Shown here: positions 10,001 through 17,555 of the stretch, piece by piece
Layout: every line of letters starts with the position of its first letter
How positions within the stretch are numbered: the stretch's first letter is position 1
Notes under the pieces: generated by a model
Database searches by the model: none
Told to the model about the DNA's origin: nothing
What the model saw: the letters and a program-made list of their open reading frames with translations, nothing else
Source: JBBIJR01 sp037445875
GTDB taxonomy: Bacteria; CLD3; SB21
Length of the DNA stretch: 49,659 nt
Assembly (NCBI GenBank): GCA_037445875.1
Contig: JBBIJR010000019.1
Coordinates: 1 to 49,659 of the forward strand
Direction of reading: 5' to 3'
Position numbers and translations under genes: made by a program

Positions 10001-10167
10001 GCGGATGTAATGAAAAGAATCGCCGCCCCCATGGTCGNNNNNNNNNNNNNNNNNNNNNNNCATCGGTGATCATGGAATTGGCCGTCTATCCTGCGATCTA
10101 CTTCTTATGGAAGGGCCGTGTGATGCGGCGAGAGGCTCTTCTCGAAGGACGGATGCTGGAGAATTGA
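7004..10167 (+). CDS. cusA: CusA-like heavy-metal RND efflux pump
   Basis: Inner-membrane proton-driven exporter of the heavy-metal-efflux branch, about 1040 residues. Features include the N-terminal helix and DAIPDLSDVQVIIYTEYQGQ, the TM4 proton-relay segment GAMVDAAIIMIENAHK, and the second-half TM segment GLDAETGVVMLLYLDQAF. The two periplasmic pore loops are present. Start ATG 7004 follows GGAG by eight bases. Twenty-three N at 10038-10060 interrupt the last transmembrane region: before the gap the frame reads RIAAPMV, after it SVIMELAVYPAIYFLW resumes in a different frame and ends at 10167. Family conservation predicts G-G-M-V-T across the gap, which needs about 12 bases, so this is a gap-length error rather than a broken gene. 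Confidence 0.93.
10038..10060. other. Assembly gap (23 N) inside cusA, wrong length
   Basis: The cusA frame before the gap and the cusA frame after it do not match for a 23-base gap. A 12-base gap encoding the conserved GMV segment would restore a single frame. Confidence 0.97.
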
Positions 10168-10241
10168 TGGCGATGATTCATGCCATGTACGTCGATGAAT
10201 TCGAGCCAACATGGGCGCGGTTGAATATGCAAACAGTGGAA

Positions 10242-10259
10242 CGTCCGTATCGACGGACG
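10242..10259 (+). promoter_or_regulatory. Short hairpin in the leader of the PII-like gene
   Basis: CGTCCGT (10242-10248) and ACGGACG (10253-10259) form a perfect 7-bp stem with a 4-base loop. It lies between cusA and the PII-like gene, 11 bases before the latter's GGAGG ribosome site (10271-10275). It could stabilise the processed mRNA or modulate translation of the small metal-island genes. No protein or RNA family match is claimed. Confidence 0.3.
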
Positions 10260-10282
10260 CGGCGAGAAATGGAGGCGAAGTT

Positions 10283-10579
10283 ATGAAAAGGGTAGCGTCC
10301 TATATCGACACGCTGCGGGTTCATTGGATTGCCGACGAATTGCAGCAGATTGCGGTGGAGGAGATCATGGTAACGGAGTACTTCAAACCGTTGTCAAGAG
10401 TGTCGCGACTTCAAGTTCTGTGCGAGGACGACGTTGTTGAGAAGGTTCGCGAAATCATCTTTCGGCGGGGCTGCGTCGGAAACCGGCACCCGTATTATGT
10501 GGAGGTCAGTGACTTCCATGAGTCACTTTCAACCGATCCGGGTGCAAAACCGGTGCACTGTCGACTGGAACTTCAATAA
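10283..10579 (+). CDS. PII-like protein of the metal-efflux-associated group
   Basis: A 98-residue ferredoxin-like-fold protein resembling GlnB/GlnK at its ends: MKRVASYIDTLRVHWIADEL at the start, then TVTEYF-like IMVTEYFKPL, LQVLCEDDVVEKVREII and a final beta strand around YYVEVSDF. It lacks the classic PII T-loop tyrosine motif. A distinct PII group lying next to CusABC-type heavy-metal transporters has been described (PII-NG), and the position here directly after cusA fits. Its ligand and target are unknown; it may tune the pump or sense a nucleotide or metal. The start is ATG 10283 after GGAGGCGAAG; an upstream in-frame extension to 10211 is not family-like. Confidence 0.7.
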   Translation: MKRVASYIDTLRVHWIADELQQIAVEEIMVTEYFKPLSRVSRLQVLCEDDVVEKVREIIFRRGCVGNRHPYYVEVSDFHESLSTDPGAKPVHCRLELQ

Positions 10580-10592
10580 AGGAGCGAAGGAT

Positions 10593-10820
10593 ATGGAGGC
10601 TCACGTGGTTAGGGACGTCGTGTGCGGCATGAAGTTCAGTGTGAGGGATGCGGTCGTCGGGAGCGAGTACGGTGGTCAAGTCTATTGGTTCTGCTCGCCA
10701 TCCTGTAAGCATCTGTTTGATAGTGCACCGGAGAGCTTCCTGAGAAACTCGGGGAATGATCTTCTGGATAAAAGACAATCAGGCGTTGGAAGGGAGGTGA
10801 AGCATGAGAGCCGAAATTAG
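10593..10820 (+). CDS. YHS domain metal-binding protein
   Basis: A 75-residue soluble protein made almost entirely of one YHS domain: RDVVCGMKF near residue 12, then a beta hairpin (SEYGGQVYWFCSPSCKHLF) with the conserved FCSxxCxxxF, and ESFL. YHS domains accompany copper and other heavy-metal transporters and are thought to bind metal through these cysteines. The start at ATG 10593 is preceded by AAGGAGCGAAGG. The 3' end overlaps the next gene by 17 bases, so they are likely translated together. The basic tail after residue 50 is not part of the domain. Confidence 0.8.
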   Translation: MEAHVVRDVVCGMKFSVRDAVVGSEYGGQVYWFCSPSCKHLFDSAPESFLRNSGNDLLDKRQSGVGREVKHESRN

Positions 10821-11076
10821 CGTTGCGGCAGCTGTTCTGATCGTGCTGCTGGCAGTCGGGTGCGGTAAGAAGTCGAACCACGATGGAGAGCGTCAGCAAG
10901 CCGGGCATGCGGACACGACAGAAGGAAGAATCGACAGCGTTCAATCGAGCGCTCACGTATACGTGTGTCCGATGCACCCGGAAGAAGACAGTGTTGTTCC
11001 CGCGAAGTGCCCTAAGTGCGGGATGGACATGGTGCGTCAGGCGGAAGGCGAAAAGTCGTCCGAGCGCCAGCAGTGA
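10804..11076 (+). CDS. Lipoprotein with HMBD heavy-metal-binding module
   Basis: A 90-residue predicted lipoprotein: a hydrophobic signal peptide ends in the lipobox LAVGC (Cys20), a His/Asp-rich linker follows, and then one heavy-metal-binding module with YVCPMHPE and CPKCGMDMV. This module closely resembles the C-terminal module of the CusB-like adaptor. It probably holds Cu(I)/Ag(I) in the periplasm for the pump. The ribosome site is GGGAGGTG directly before the ATG. It overlaps the YHS gene and is followed by the DUF2231 gene 44 bases later. Confidence 0.85.
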   Translation: MRAEISVAAAVLIVLLAVGCGKKSNHDGERQQAGHADTTEGRIDSVQSSAHVYVCPMHPEEDSVVPAKCPKCGMDMVRQAEGEKSSERQQ

Positions 11077-11120
11077 TACGGGCGCTTTAATGTTATGAAC
11101 GAGAAGAAGGAGTGACACTT

Positions 11121-11675
11121 ATGTTCGGGACACTTGGACACGTTGATATCATTCATCCTATGTTCGTGCACTTCCCGATCGCTTTCATCCTAGCGGGACT
11201 TGCCATGGAGTCACTTTTTATGGTTCGCAGGACGGATTCTTACGGGCGGTGCTCGGAGTGGTTGGTCTATCTCGGTCTGGTCTCCTCGGTGGCTGCCGTT
11301 CTGTCAGGTCTTCGAGACACCGACAGGCAGGGCCATGATACGCCGGATCACGAATTGGTGCATCTTCACCGGGACATCATGATCTGGATGACCATCGCCG
11401 CCCTGCTGGCCGCAGGAATCGTACTTGTTTCTAAATGGCGGAACTCGTCCGCGCTCCGGCGTTGGCTTATTCTGCCGTTGGCCATCGCGGCCCTGCTGTT
11501 GGTCTACGGCGCCGACAAAGGTGCTGAGCTTGTTTTCCGTCACGGGCACGGTGTGCAGGGTTGGATGACCGGTGACAATCCTGAGCAGGAAGAGGTAAGA
11601 ATTGGACCTTCGGAGCAGGGCCAGGGATCAGAGGTGAAAGACTCAGATTCCTCCCACAGCGGCCATCGTCACTGA
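11121..11675 (+). CDS. DUF2231-like membrane protein with His-rich tail
   Basis: A 184-residue integral membrane protein with four predicted helices. The first carries the DUF2231 hallmark HPMFVHFPIAFILAG, and the loop PDHELVHLHRDI is His-rich, followed by two more hydrophobic stretches. In this family the histidines near the membrane face may bind haem or metal, but the function is not established. The C-terminal 40 residues are acidic and end in SSHSGHRH, a likely metal-binding tail facing the periplasm. The start is ATG 11121, eight bases after AAGGAG; an upstream GTG at 11112 is part of that ribosome site. Confidence 0.75.
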   Translation: MFGTLGHVDIIHPMFVHFPIAFILAGLAMESLFMVRRTDSYGRCSEWLVYLGLVSSVAAVLSGLRDTDRQGHDTPDHELVHLHRDIMIWMTIAALLAAGIVLVSKWRNSSALRRWLILPLAIAALLLVYGADKGAELVFRHGHGVQGWMTGDNPEQEEVRIGPSEQGQGSEVKDSDSSHSGHRH

Positions 11676-11784
11676 TGATGGAGGAACTCAGCGCCGCTTG
11701 CTGGCGATGGGTCAAGAATCGCTCGAAAGGTCTGTCCGGTAATGTTGATAGGACGGAACGAACGGATGGCTATAGGAGGTTATT

Positions 11785-12597
11785 ATGCTTTGCAAGATCT
11801 GTGGTGAAATGAACGAGGACAATGCCCGGTTCTGTTATTGCTGCGGCGAGTCCCTCGTTAAGATTCATGCCGGCAACAGACAAGCGGGGACCAAACCTCG
11901 AACTGCGTCACCCACGCATGTCCGGCAGCGTGAGACGAAGATGTTCAGACTGCTGTCTCGAGTTATCCTGGCGGCTGGCGTTCTTCTGTTGACCGGTGTC
12001 ATGGTCTGGTTCCTTAAGGATGAAAGCGAAACGGGGAATGGACAGACTCCGTTAAGCGCGAGCGACGCCGCTATCGGAAAACGCGTGGTGGACATCGCCT
12101 CCAACTTTGTTTGTTCGTGCGGAAACTGTGCCGAAGAATCCCTGGATCGGTGCACATGCGAGCACGCGGCGCGAGCGCGCCAGGATATCCGCGATCACGT
12201 GCGAGAGGGTCGCAACGATTCAGAGATTGTCCGATTGATCGGCGCTACTTATGGCGGTCTCAAAACAGATCTGCTCAAGGGTACGGGCGCCGGCAGAAAC
12301 CGGACATCGGCGACCCTTCCGGGCACGAAAGAGCGTAGCGTCATTCGAACGGCCACGGACAGCTTTTCCATCGGAGGAACACACGCCGTACCTGGCGACC
12401 TAGACAGAATCATCGCCGAGTTCAGATGCCCGTGCGGTCAATGCGGTTGGGATGAACTTAAAGACTGCGATTGCGGGCACCCCCGTGGAGCAAAAGAAGT
12501 GAAAGCGTTCATTCAACAGAGGATCGCCGAGGGAAATCGCACGGCAGAGGAGATTGTGAAGGAGGTGGAGCGGGTGTACGGCGGCCTGAAGCTGTGA
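11785..12597 (+). CDS. Membrane protein with zinc ribbon and two CcmH-like cysteine repeats
   Basis: A 270-residue protein with an unusual build. Residues 1-22 form a zinc ribbon (CKICG and CYCCG), residues about 55-77 a transmembrane helix, and then two copies of a CcmH/NrfF-like unit follow at about 108-160 and 212-270. Each copy has FxCxCGxC, a CxC about eight residues later, then a helical segment and YGGLK (C110, C112, C115, C123, C125 in copy one; C215, C217, C220, C228, C230 in copy two). CcmH proteins are thiol-disulfide factors of cytochrome c maturation; no other Ccm genes lie nearby. Given its place in a metal island, it may bind or reduce metal or reduce disulfides. A TAGGAGG ribosome site precedes ATG 11785. 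Confidence 0.65.
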   Translation: MLCKICGEMNEDNARFCYCCGESLVKIHAGNRQAGTKPRTASPTHVRQRETKMFRLLSRVILAAGVLLLTGVMVWFLKDESETGNGQTPLSASDAAIGKRVVDIASNFVCSCGNCAEESLDRCTCEHAARARQDIRDHVREGRNDSEIVRLIGATYGGLKTDLLKGTGAGRNRTSATLPGTKERSVIRTATDSFSIGGTHAVPGDLDRIIAEFRCPCGQCGWDELKDCDCGHPRGAKEVKAFIQQRIAEGNRTAEEIVKEVERVYGGLKL

Positions 12598-12658
12598 GCC
12601 TGTGCGCGATCCCTTTGACGCATTGAACGAGAACAGCATAGTATGCGGGAGAACAGTC

Positions 12659-13321
12659 ATGGCAAGATTCTGCACTGAATGCGGCCATTCATTGAAACCG
12701 CGGGCCGCATTTTGCACCCAATGCGGTCACGTCGTCCCGTCAGAAGATCGGTTCGGACGCCGGTGGTCTTCGAAGAGAGCCCAGTTTGCAGGAAAACAGT
12801 CCCGGCGGAGTAGACCGCTGTTATGGAGTACAGCCGCCATTCTGACGGTTGCGGTACTCTATGCATGGTGGCCGCGGTCTGGCCATTCCGTCATCAGCGA
12901 CCAGCCGATTGTTTCGGCGGAATTGAGCTACGGGGCAGCTCGGATAGCGATGAAAGACATAAGCGCCACGGTTCAGGACGGACGCATTTCGATCCCGGTA
13001 TCTGTACTGAAAGACAGGAAACTGGTTGCATTCGAGTACCGGGTGGCAGGTAAGCAAGTTCCATTGCTGGCCTATCTTTCCTCGGAAGGCCGGGTGGTTA
13101 CTGCCGTTAGCATGTGCGAACCGTGCGACTCGAGACGCTTCCACATCGACCGCGGCCAGCTGGTCTGTGATGCATGCGGGTCATCGTGGAAGTTGGACAA
13201 CCTGGAGTCCTTGAGCGGCTCATGCGGGGCTTATCCTCCGGATGCCATTCCGAGCGTCGTAGAAGACGGCCAGGTACTCATTGATGAATCCCTCGTCAGA
13301 CAATGGAGACGGCGCATATGA
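12659..13321 (+). CDS. DUF2318 (Fe-S-type) membrane protein with zinc ribbon
   Basis: A 220-residue protein. Residues 1-27 form a zinc ribbon with two CxxC pairs (C5/C8, C19/C22), about 54-70 is a transmembrane helix, and the C-terminal half is a DUF2318 domain with CEPC, then CDACGSSW and a final SGSCGAYPP. DUF2318 proteins occur beside MacB/FtsX-type permeases and ATPases in the Campylobacter P19 iron-uptake cluster and similar loci, and the next two genes here are exactly those. The role is probably electron or metal transfer on the outer face of the membrane. The start is ATG 12659 after GGGAG; the stop overlaps the permease start as ATGA. Confidence 0.8.
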   Translation: MARFCTECGHSLKPRAAFCTQCGHVVPSEDRFGRRWSSKRAQFAGKQSRRSRPLLWSTAAILTVAVLYAWWPRSGHSVISDQPIVSAELSYGAARIAMKDISATVQDGRISIPVSVLKDRKLVAFEYRVAGKQVPLLAYLSSEGRVVTAVSMCEPCDSRRFHIDRGQLVCDACGSSWKLDNLESLSGSCGAYPPDAIPSVVEDGQVLIDESLVRQWRRRI

Positions 13322-14478
13322 AACTGCACCACCTGTCGATCAAAGGTCTGAGAAGAAGGAAAGGAAAAACGGCGCTTACTGTGGCCGGACTGGTAATTGC
13401 CGTTGCCACAGTCGTCACAACCGTGATCGTATCGCGTGTCCTAAACAAAGACATTGCCGAGAAGATGGATGAGTATGGAGCTAACGTGCTTGTGACACCG
13501 CGCAGAGACGACGTAGCCCTTTCCCGGGGAGGCCTTGCGCTTCCGACCATTTCCTATGAAATTGCCCGCCTCCATGACAGCGATGCCACTGGGATCCGGT
13601 CGATTCGCAATGCGGACAACGTCAAACTCGTCTCGCCAAAACTGATTCATCCCGCCATCGTGTCGGGAAAAAGCCTGCCGGTATGTGGAGTGGACTTCAA
13701 CGAGGAAGTGCGGCTGAAGAAGTGGTGGAGGATTGTGGGTGCAGTTCCTGATGACGAACGTTCCCTGCTGGCCGGATCCGAGGCAGCGGAGGTCCTTGGT
13801 CTACGTGTCGGTGGGTCCGTGTTGCTGAACGATGAGGCGTTTCGCATTGCTGGCATACTCGAAGCGACAGGCGCTGCCGACGACGGTATGGTTTTCATAG
13901 ATCTGAGACGGGCGCAGACGCTCTTCGAAAGAACCGGTGAGGTGAGTGTAATTGAAATAGCGGCCCTCTGTTACGATTGTCCGATCGAAGAGATTGTTCG
14001 GCAGGTTTCCGAGAAGATCCCCGGATCCAGAGTCACGGCCATTAAACAGACGATCGAGTCTAAGATGGAAGCGATGCATCGATTTGAGATGTTCTCTCTG
14101 GGTTTCTCGCAGATTATTCTGGTTGTCGGGGGGCTGATTGTCTTCACCAATATGACCGCATTGGTAAACGAACGGAGGCGAGAGATCGGCGTTCTCCGGG
14201 CCATCGGATATCGGCAAGCGCATGTCTGCAGGGTGATACTGACGGAACTTGTTCTCACATGCCTTGCCGCGGGTTCCATAGGCGGTCTGACAGGTTACGG
14301 AGCCGCAGCGGCCGTCTTGCCCCTGGTTTTCATGGGACCGCAATCGTCACCGCCGATGGGTGGTGACGTGATGCTTCTGGGACCCGTGCTGGCGCTGGTG
14401 CTGGGGATTGCGGCAGGCATTCATCCGGCGATCAAAGCGTCCCGTCTCGATCCCAGCGTTGCTCTCCGATCGCTGTAA
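13318..14478 (+). CDS. ABC transporter permease, MacB/FtsX type
   Basis: A 386-residue permease with the MacB topology: one N-terminal transmembrane helix (TALTVAGLVIAVATVVTTVI), a large periplasmic domain (about 45-260), then three C-terminal helices with the FtsX core sequence NERRREIGVLRAIGY before the last two. Such permeases use ATP hydrolysis on the cytoplasmic side for mechanotransmission rather than classical transport. Its start overlaps the DUF2318 stop (ATGA at 13318-13321) and GGAG lies nine bases upstream, so the two are translationally coupled. The ATPase follows 13 bases later. Similar pairs sit in DUF2318-containing iron or copper loci, so a metal-linked role is likely. Confidence 0.85.
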   Translation: MKLHHLSIKGLRRRKGKTALTVAGLVIAVATVVTTVIVSRVLNKDIAEKMDEYGANVLVTPRRDDVALSRGGLALPTISYEIARLHDSDATGIRSIRNADNVKLVSPKLIHPAIVSGKSLPVCGVDFNEEVRLKKWWRIVGAVPDDERSLLAGSEAAEVLGLRVGGSVLLNDEAFRIAGILEATGAADDGMVFIDLRRAQTLFERTGEVSVIEIAALCYDCPIEEIVRQVSEKIPGSRVTAIKQTIESKMEAMHRFEMFSLGFSQIILVVGGLIVFTNMTALVNERRREIGVLRAIGYRQAHVCRVILTELVLTCLAAGSIGGLTGYGAAAAVLPLVFMGPQSSPPMGGDVMLLGPVLALVLGIAAGIHPAIKASRLDPSVALRSL

Positions 14479-14491
14479 AGGAGGTACGAAT

Positions 14492-15207
14492 ATGGATACG
14501 CTGGATGAGTTCATACGGGTCGACAATCTCCGCAAGGTCTACCGAGCACGTGGTGAACCGGTCAAGGCGTTGAATGGTGTGTCTTTCGGCGTACACCAAG
14601 GAGACTTTGTGGCAATCACTGGCCCGTCCGGCTGTGGAAAGAGCACATTGATATCCATCCTTGGGGGGATGTGCCATCCCACGAAGGAAGTGTAGAAGTG
14701 GACGGGATCGACGTCTACGGGCTTTCCTCGGAGCGACTTGCCGACTTTCGCCGTGAATACCTGGGCTTTATCTTTCAATCGTTTCATCTTCTCCCGTACC
14801 TGACCGTACAGGAAAATGTGCTGCTGCCTTTGGCTGTGTCGAGACGCTCTGAAAAGGAACAAGCGGCCATGTGCGCATCGATACTGGATAGAGTAGGGTT
14901 GCTGTCAAAGTCCCGGCGCTTACCGGACGAACTCAGTGGAGGCGAGCAGCAACGAGTCGCTATCGCAAGGGCCCTCATAAACAGCCCACCCATCATTCTG
15001 GCGGACGAACCAACCGGTAACCTCGATTCCGTCACGAGTCAGGGAATCATGAACCTGTTACGGGAGTTGAATCGTGATGGACAGACGTTGATCATGGTCA
15101 CGCACAACCGCGACATTCTCAAGTATATTCCGCGGTGTATTCGGCTTACCGATGGAATCATAGATGGCGAGATGTGTACGGAACCGTACGAATTGCTGAC
15201 TGCGTGA
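14492..15207 (+). pseudogene. ABC transporter ATP-binding subunit (LolD/MacB type) broken by a frameshift
   Basis: Partner ATPase of the preceding permease. The first part (14492-14695) has the Walker A sequence GPSGCGKST and ends at a TAG after CHPTKEV. The rest continues in the next frame with VEVDGIDVYGL, the Q-loop FQSFHLLP, the signature LSGGEQQR, Walker B IILADEPTGNLD and the H-loop THN. The family reads T-x-G-S-V-E-V here; adding one G in AAGGAAGTG (14684-14692) restores a single frame of about 239 residues. All catalytic motifs are intact, so this is either a very recent inactivation or a one-base sequencing error; the latter is plausible in this gapped draft. GGAGG precedes ATG 14492 by seven bases. 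Confidence 0.85.
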
Positions 15208-15246
15208 GGAGGCTCATGCGTCAATGAACCACGATGGAGATCGGTC

Positions 15247-15732
15247 ATGGATACTGCAACATCGCCGCCGGAGAAAATCTCCGGTACTGCCGATGGGGAC
15301 AAGCTCCTGAAGGAACTCGTTGTACATCATCAAGTGTGCCTGGAGGTCCGTCCGAAGTATGATATCGACCAAGCCGGGAGACGAGAGCAAGTCGGTTACG
15401 AGATTGAACTATCGGGCATCCACTATCATCCGCAACGGACGCCCATTCCCGGATGCCCGGAATGTGCGGTAGTTCAGAACGCTCTTCGGCGCCTCGCCCT
15501 GTCGGCGTTGCCAACGGAGCGAAGAGACAGTGCCTATCGTTTGCGTGTGCAGGATGGTTCGATCGGCTATTCGTCGCTTCACAGGGGTCGAGCGGAGGTA
15601 AGCCTGATCATTGATGTGGTTCACCGGAAGGACTTTCATCGGCCCGTTGATGCCTGTGAGGACTTCTGCCTGCGAGAGATTCAGGATAGACTTATGAAGT
15701 TAGGTGTCCAGAGAGGCAAATGGCCGGGCTGA
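15247..15732 (+). CDS. Hypothetical soluble protein with GCPEC motif
   Basis: A 161-residue protein that I do not recognise. No signal peptide or membrane helix is visible, so it is probably cytoplasmic. It has a beta-rich first half (LEVRPKYDIDQAGRREQVGY, EIELSGIHYHP), then PGCPECAVVQNALRRLA, which could be a metal or thiol site followed by a helix, another beta strand and a C-terminal helix with CEDFC. It sits between the frameshifted ATPase gene and a lipoprotein gene, all in the same direction and closely spaced, so it is likely co-expressed with the metal-island genes. Confidence 0.6.
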   Translation: MDTATSPPEKISGTADGDKLLKELVVHHQVCLEVRPKYDIDQAGRREQVGYEIELSGIHYHPQRTPIPGCPECAVVQNALRRLALSALPTERRDSAYRLRVQDGSIGYSSLHRGRAEVSLIIDVVHRKDFHRPVDACEDFCLREIQDRLMKLGVQRGKWPG

Positions 15733-15789
15733 CCTTCCAGAAACGGACCTCGACCGATGCCCGAGCAGGAAAAGGAGAAAGGGGATGTT

Positions 15790-16395
15790 ATGAAGGAAGT
15801 ATTCATGGGGCTTGTTTTATGCCTCGTAGTCCATTCGTGTTCACCTGTGCACATCGTTGAACGTGGTACGTCGAAGCGTCCGAACGCCCTGGTCCAAGCG
15901 GGTGAGCCCATTGCCGTGATGCCCTTCGAGACGGAAAGCGTATGGTCGAATCTCGGGAGCCAGTTATCCGACGAGCTTGTCGTGAACCTGCTGGAACATG
16001 CGCCGCATCTTACGATTGTCCCGGGTAGCATGGTGAAGAACTATCTGCTAAACTCCAATCTCACGGTTTCGGGTCTTCCCGACCCCCATGCCATTCACGA
16101 CCTCCAGAGGGGGGTCCGTTGCCGCTACCTGCTGACCGGTAACCTCTACACGTCCATCGGCGATATCCGTTACACTTCAACGTACAGCGCTCGTCTTGCG
16201 AAGGGGAGCCTGACCTTGAGGCTCATCGACTGCGATTCCCTGACAGTGGTGTGGGGTTCACACGTCGAGGGCAGCTATGCCACCACACTCTACTATATCG
16301 AAAAAGACGCTCCTACGTCGTATCGGACGGACGGGGAACTGTTGATCGAACTCATCAGAGACATGGCAGCCAGAGCGGCCAAGAATTTCTATTGA
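15790..16395 (+). CDS. Lipoprotein of the CsgG/FlgO/TolB-N-like type
   Basis: A 201-residue predicted lipoprotein (lipobox VVHSC, Cys17). After the anchor comes a domain with GEPIAVMPFETESVW, SQLSDELVVNLLEHAPHLTIV and RCRYLLTGNLYT, the pattern of FlgO/CsgG-like periplasmic domains (an alternating alpha-beta sheet with an 'AVMPF' first strand). It ends with a helix (ELIRDMAARAAKNFY). Known relatives act at the outer membrane in flagellar or curli assembly or as generic envelope proteins; none is known to handle metal. The start is ATG 15790, with purine-rich AAAGGAGAAAGGGG upstream; the frame is open to 15757. Confidence 0.7.
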   Translation: MKEVFMGLVLCLVVHSCSPVHIVERGTSKRPNALVQAGEPIAVMPFETESVWSNLGSQLSDELVVNLLEHAPHLTIVPGSMVKNYLLNSNLTVSGLPDPHAIHDLQRGVRCRYLLTGNLYTSIGDIRYTSTYSARLAKGSLTLRLIDCDSLTVVWGSHVEGSYATTLYYIEKDAPTSYRTDGELLIELIRDMAARAAKNFY

Positions 16396-16461
16396 GACTC
16401 AGTTATAGAAAGCTGAACAGGTTCCGTTGAATCCCACGTCATTCAAGAAAGGAGTTACTCT

Positions 16462-16830
16462 ATGCGAGTTATACAGATCGGGTTGTTAGGCGCAGGACTG
16501 TTGGTGCTGACGGCCGCCTCCGTCTTCGCCCAGGATCAGAAGGAGATACAAATGGACACCACGCTCGCACAGTTGGTGGAGGTTACCATAAGTGTTCCAA
16601 CGATCCGGTGCAGTAACTGCGCCAAGACGGTATCCAAGGCCGTATCGAGCCTTTCGGGAGTGAAGGACGTTGCCGTCGACAAAAAACAGAAGATCGCTCT
16701 GGTGAAGTATGACGATAAGATGCTGAAGCTATCGGACCTCGAAATGGCCATATCAAAGGCGGGTTACGATGCGAACGACGTTAAGCGAGATCCCAATGCC
16801 TACAAGGAGTTGGACGAATGCTGCAAATAG
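16462..16830 (+). CDS. Exported HMA-domain metallochaperone
   Basis: A 122-residue protein with a cleavable signal peptide (MRVIQIGLLGAGLLVLTAAS, cleavage after VFA). One heavy-metal-associated domain follows: beta-strand VEVTISVPTIRC, metal site CSNC (C50, C53), helix AKTVSKAVSSL, GVKDVAVD and AISKAGYDA. The tail PNAYKELDECCK ends in a CC pair, a known feature of periplasmic HMA proteins in this kind of cluster and probably part of the metal site. It likely binds Cu(I) in the periplasm. A clear AAAGGAG ribosome site precedes ATG 16462. Its last 13 bases overlap the next gene if that gene starts at 16818. Confidence 0.88.
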   Translation: MRVIQIGLLGAGLLVLTAASVFAQDQKEIQMDTTLAQLVEVTISVPTIRCSNCAKTVSKAVSSLSGVKDVAVDKKQKIALVKYDDKMLKLSDLEMAISKAGYDANDVKRDPNAYKELDECCK

Positions 16831-17417
16831 GTAATGCTCTCCCTGCAGTCGATAACACCTTGAAGGAAAAGTGCAAGGGAGGGTGTCGATCGCTGGTTAT
16901 GTTGATCGCCGTGTTGATGCCGGCGATGCCTATGAACGGATGTATGATGGGCATGCACATGACTGGAGATCATGCTCACGGCGACTCGGGGAATCGCGGC
17001 GTGGCCGTCGTAACGCAGAACTCTCGTGTGGTTCTGAAACTCACCGTTCCACCGATCGTCATGGAACAACGGTCTGAAATCGACGTTCAATTTCATCCGA
17101 AAGACGATGCCGATGGGCCGTTGTCGGCAACCCTCGTCACTGGATATGCGATGGAAGGCGGGGAACGTACCGTTCTCGACTCCAGCGTGGTATCTGTTCC
17201 CGGGAAGCACCGGGTGACCATCACACCGCCGGTCCACGGCCCGGTATCCATCACCGCTACGATCATCTACGGGGACCAGAGGCTGGAGGCAGCAGCCGAC
17301 GTTGAGATTCGTCATGGGAGATCGGGAACGAGGGCCTCACCGGCATGGTGGATGATCGGGGGAGGGCTGATGGTTCTGATGATGGCTGTTATGATGGCCG
17401 GGAGATACGCATATTAG
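16818..17417 (+). CDS. Met/His-rich membrane-anchored protein
   Basis: Up to 199 residues, function unknown. An N-terminal hydrophobic segment leads to PMNGCMMGMHMTGDHAHG, a dense Met/His cluster just after a possible lipobox Cys (PMNGC). Residues about 60-165 look like a single Ig/YtkA-type beta domain (VVLKLTVPPIVM, GPVSITATIIYGDQR). A hydrophobic, Met-rich C-terminal helix (MIGGGLMVLMMAVMMAG) anchors the other end. Start choice is open: ATG 16818 overlaps the HMA gene, while TTG 16860 gives a more typical lysine-rich lipoprotein signal. The composition is typical of Cu(I)/Ag(I)-binding periplasmic proteins. Confidence 0.65.
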   Translation: MLQIGNALPAVDNTLKEKCKGGCRSLVMLIAVLMPAMPMNGCMMGMHMTGDHAHGDSGNRGVAVVTQNSRVVLKLTVPPIVMEQRSEIDVQFHPKDDADGPLSATLVTGYAMEGGERTVLDSSVVSVPGKHRVTITPPVHGPVSITATIIYGDQRLEAAADVEIRHGRSGTRASPAWWMIGGGLMVLMMAVMMAGRYAY

Positions 17418-17555
17418 GCCGTGCCGGCATGGCGGTTCGCTGGAGTCGTTGGCGACCCCAAGGATCCGGGGCGCGTTGTTTACGCCGAGGCAAACGACTG
17501 CCGTGCGGCAATGAAAGATCGAATTACGAAGATGCACAAAAGATTGGAGGTTGTA

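Noticed and set aside
10434..10592. Upstream extension of the YHS gene
   Set aside because: It lies inside the PII-like gene in another frame and is not protein-like; ATG 10593 has a good ribosome site.
17418..17555. Possible riboswitch in the 138-base spacer, because of two short GC hairpins
   Set aside because: TGCCGGCA and TGCCG-TG-CGGCA are too short, and no conserved riboswitch core was recognisable.
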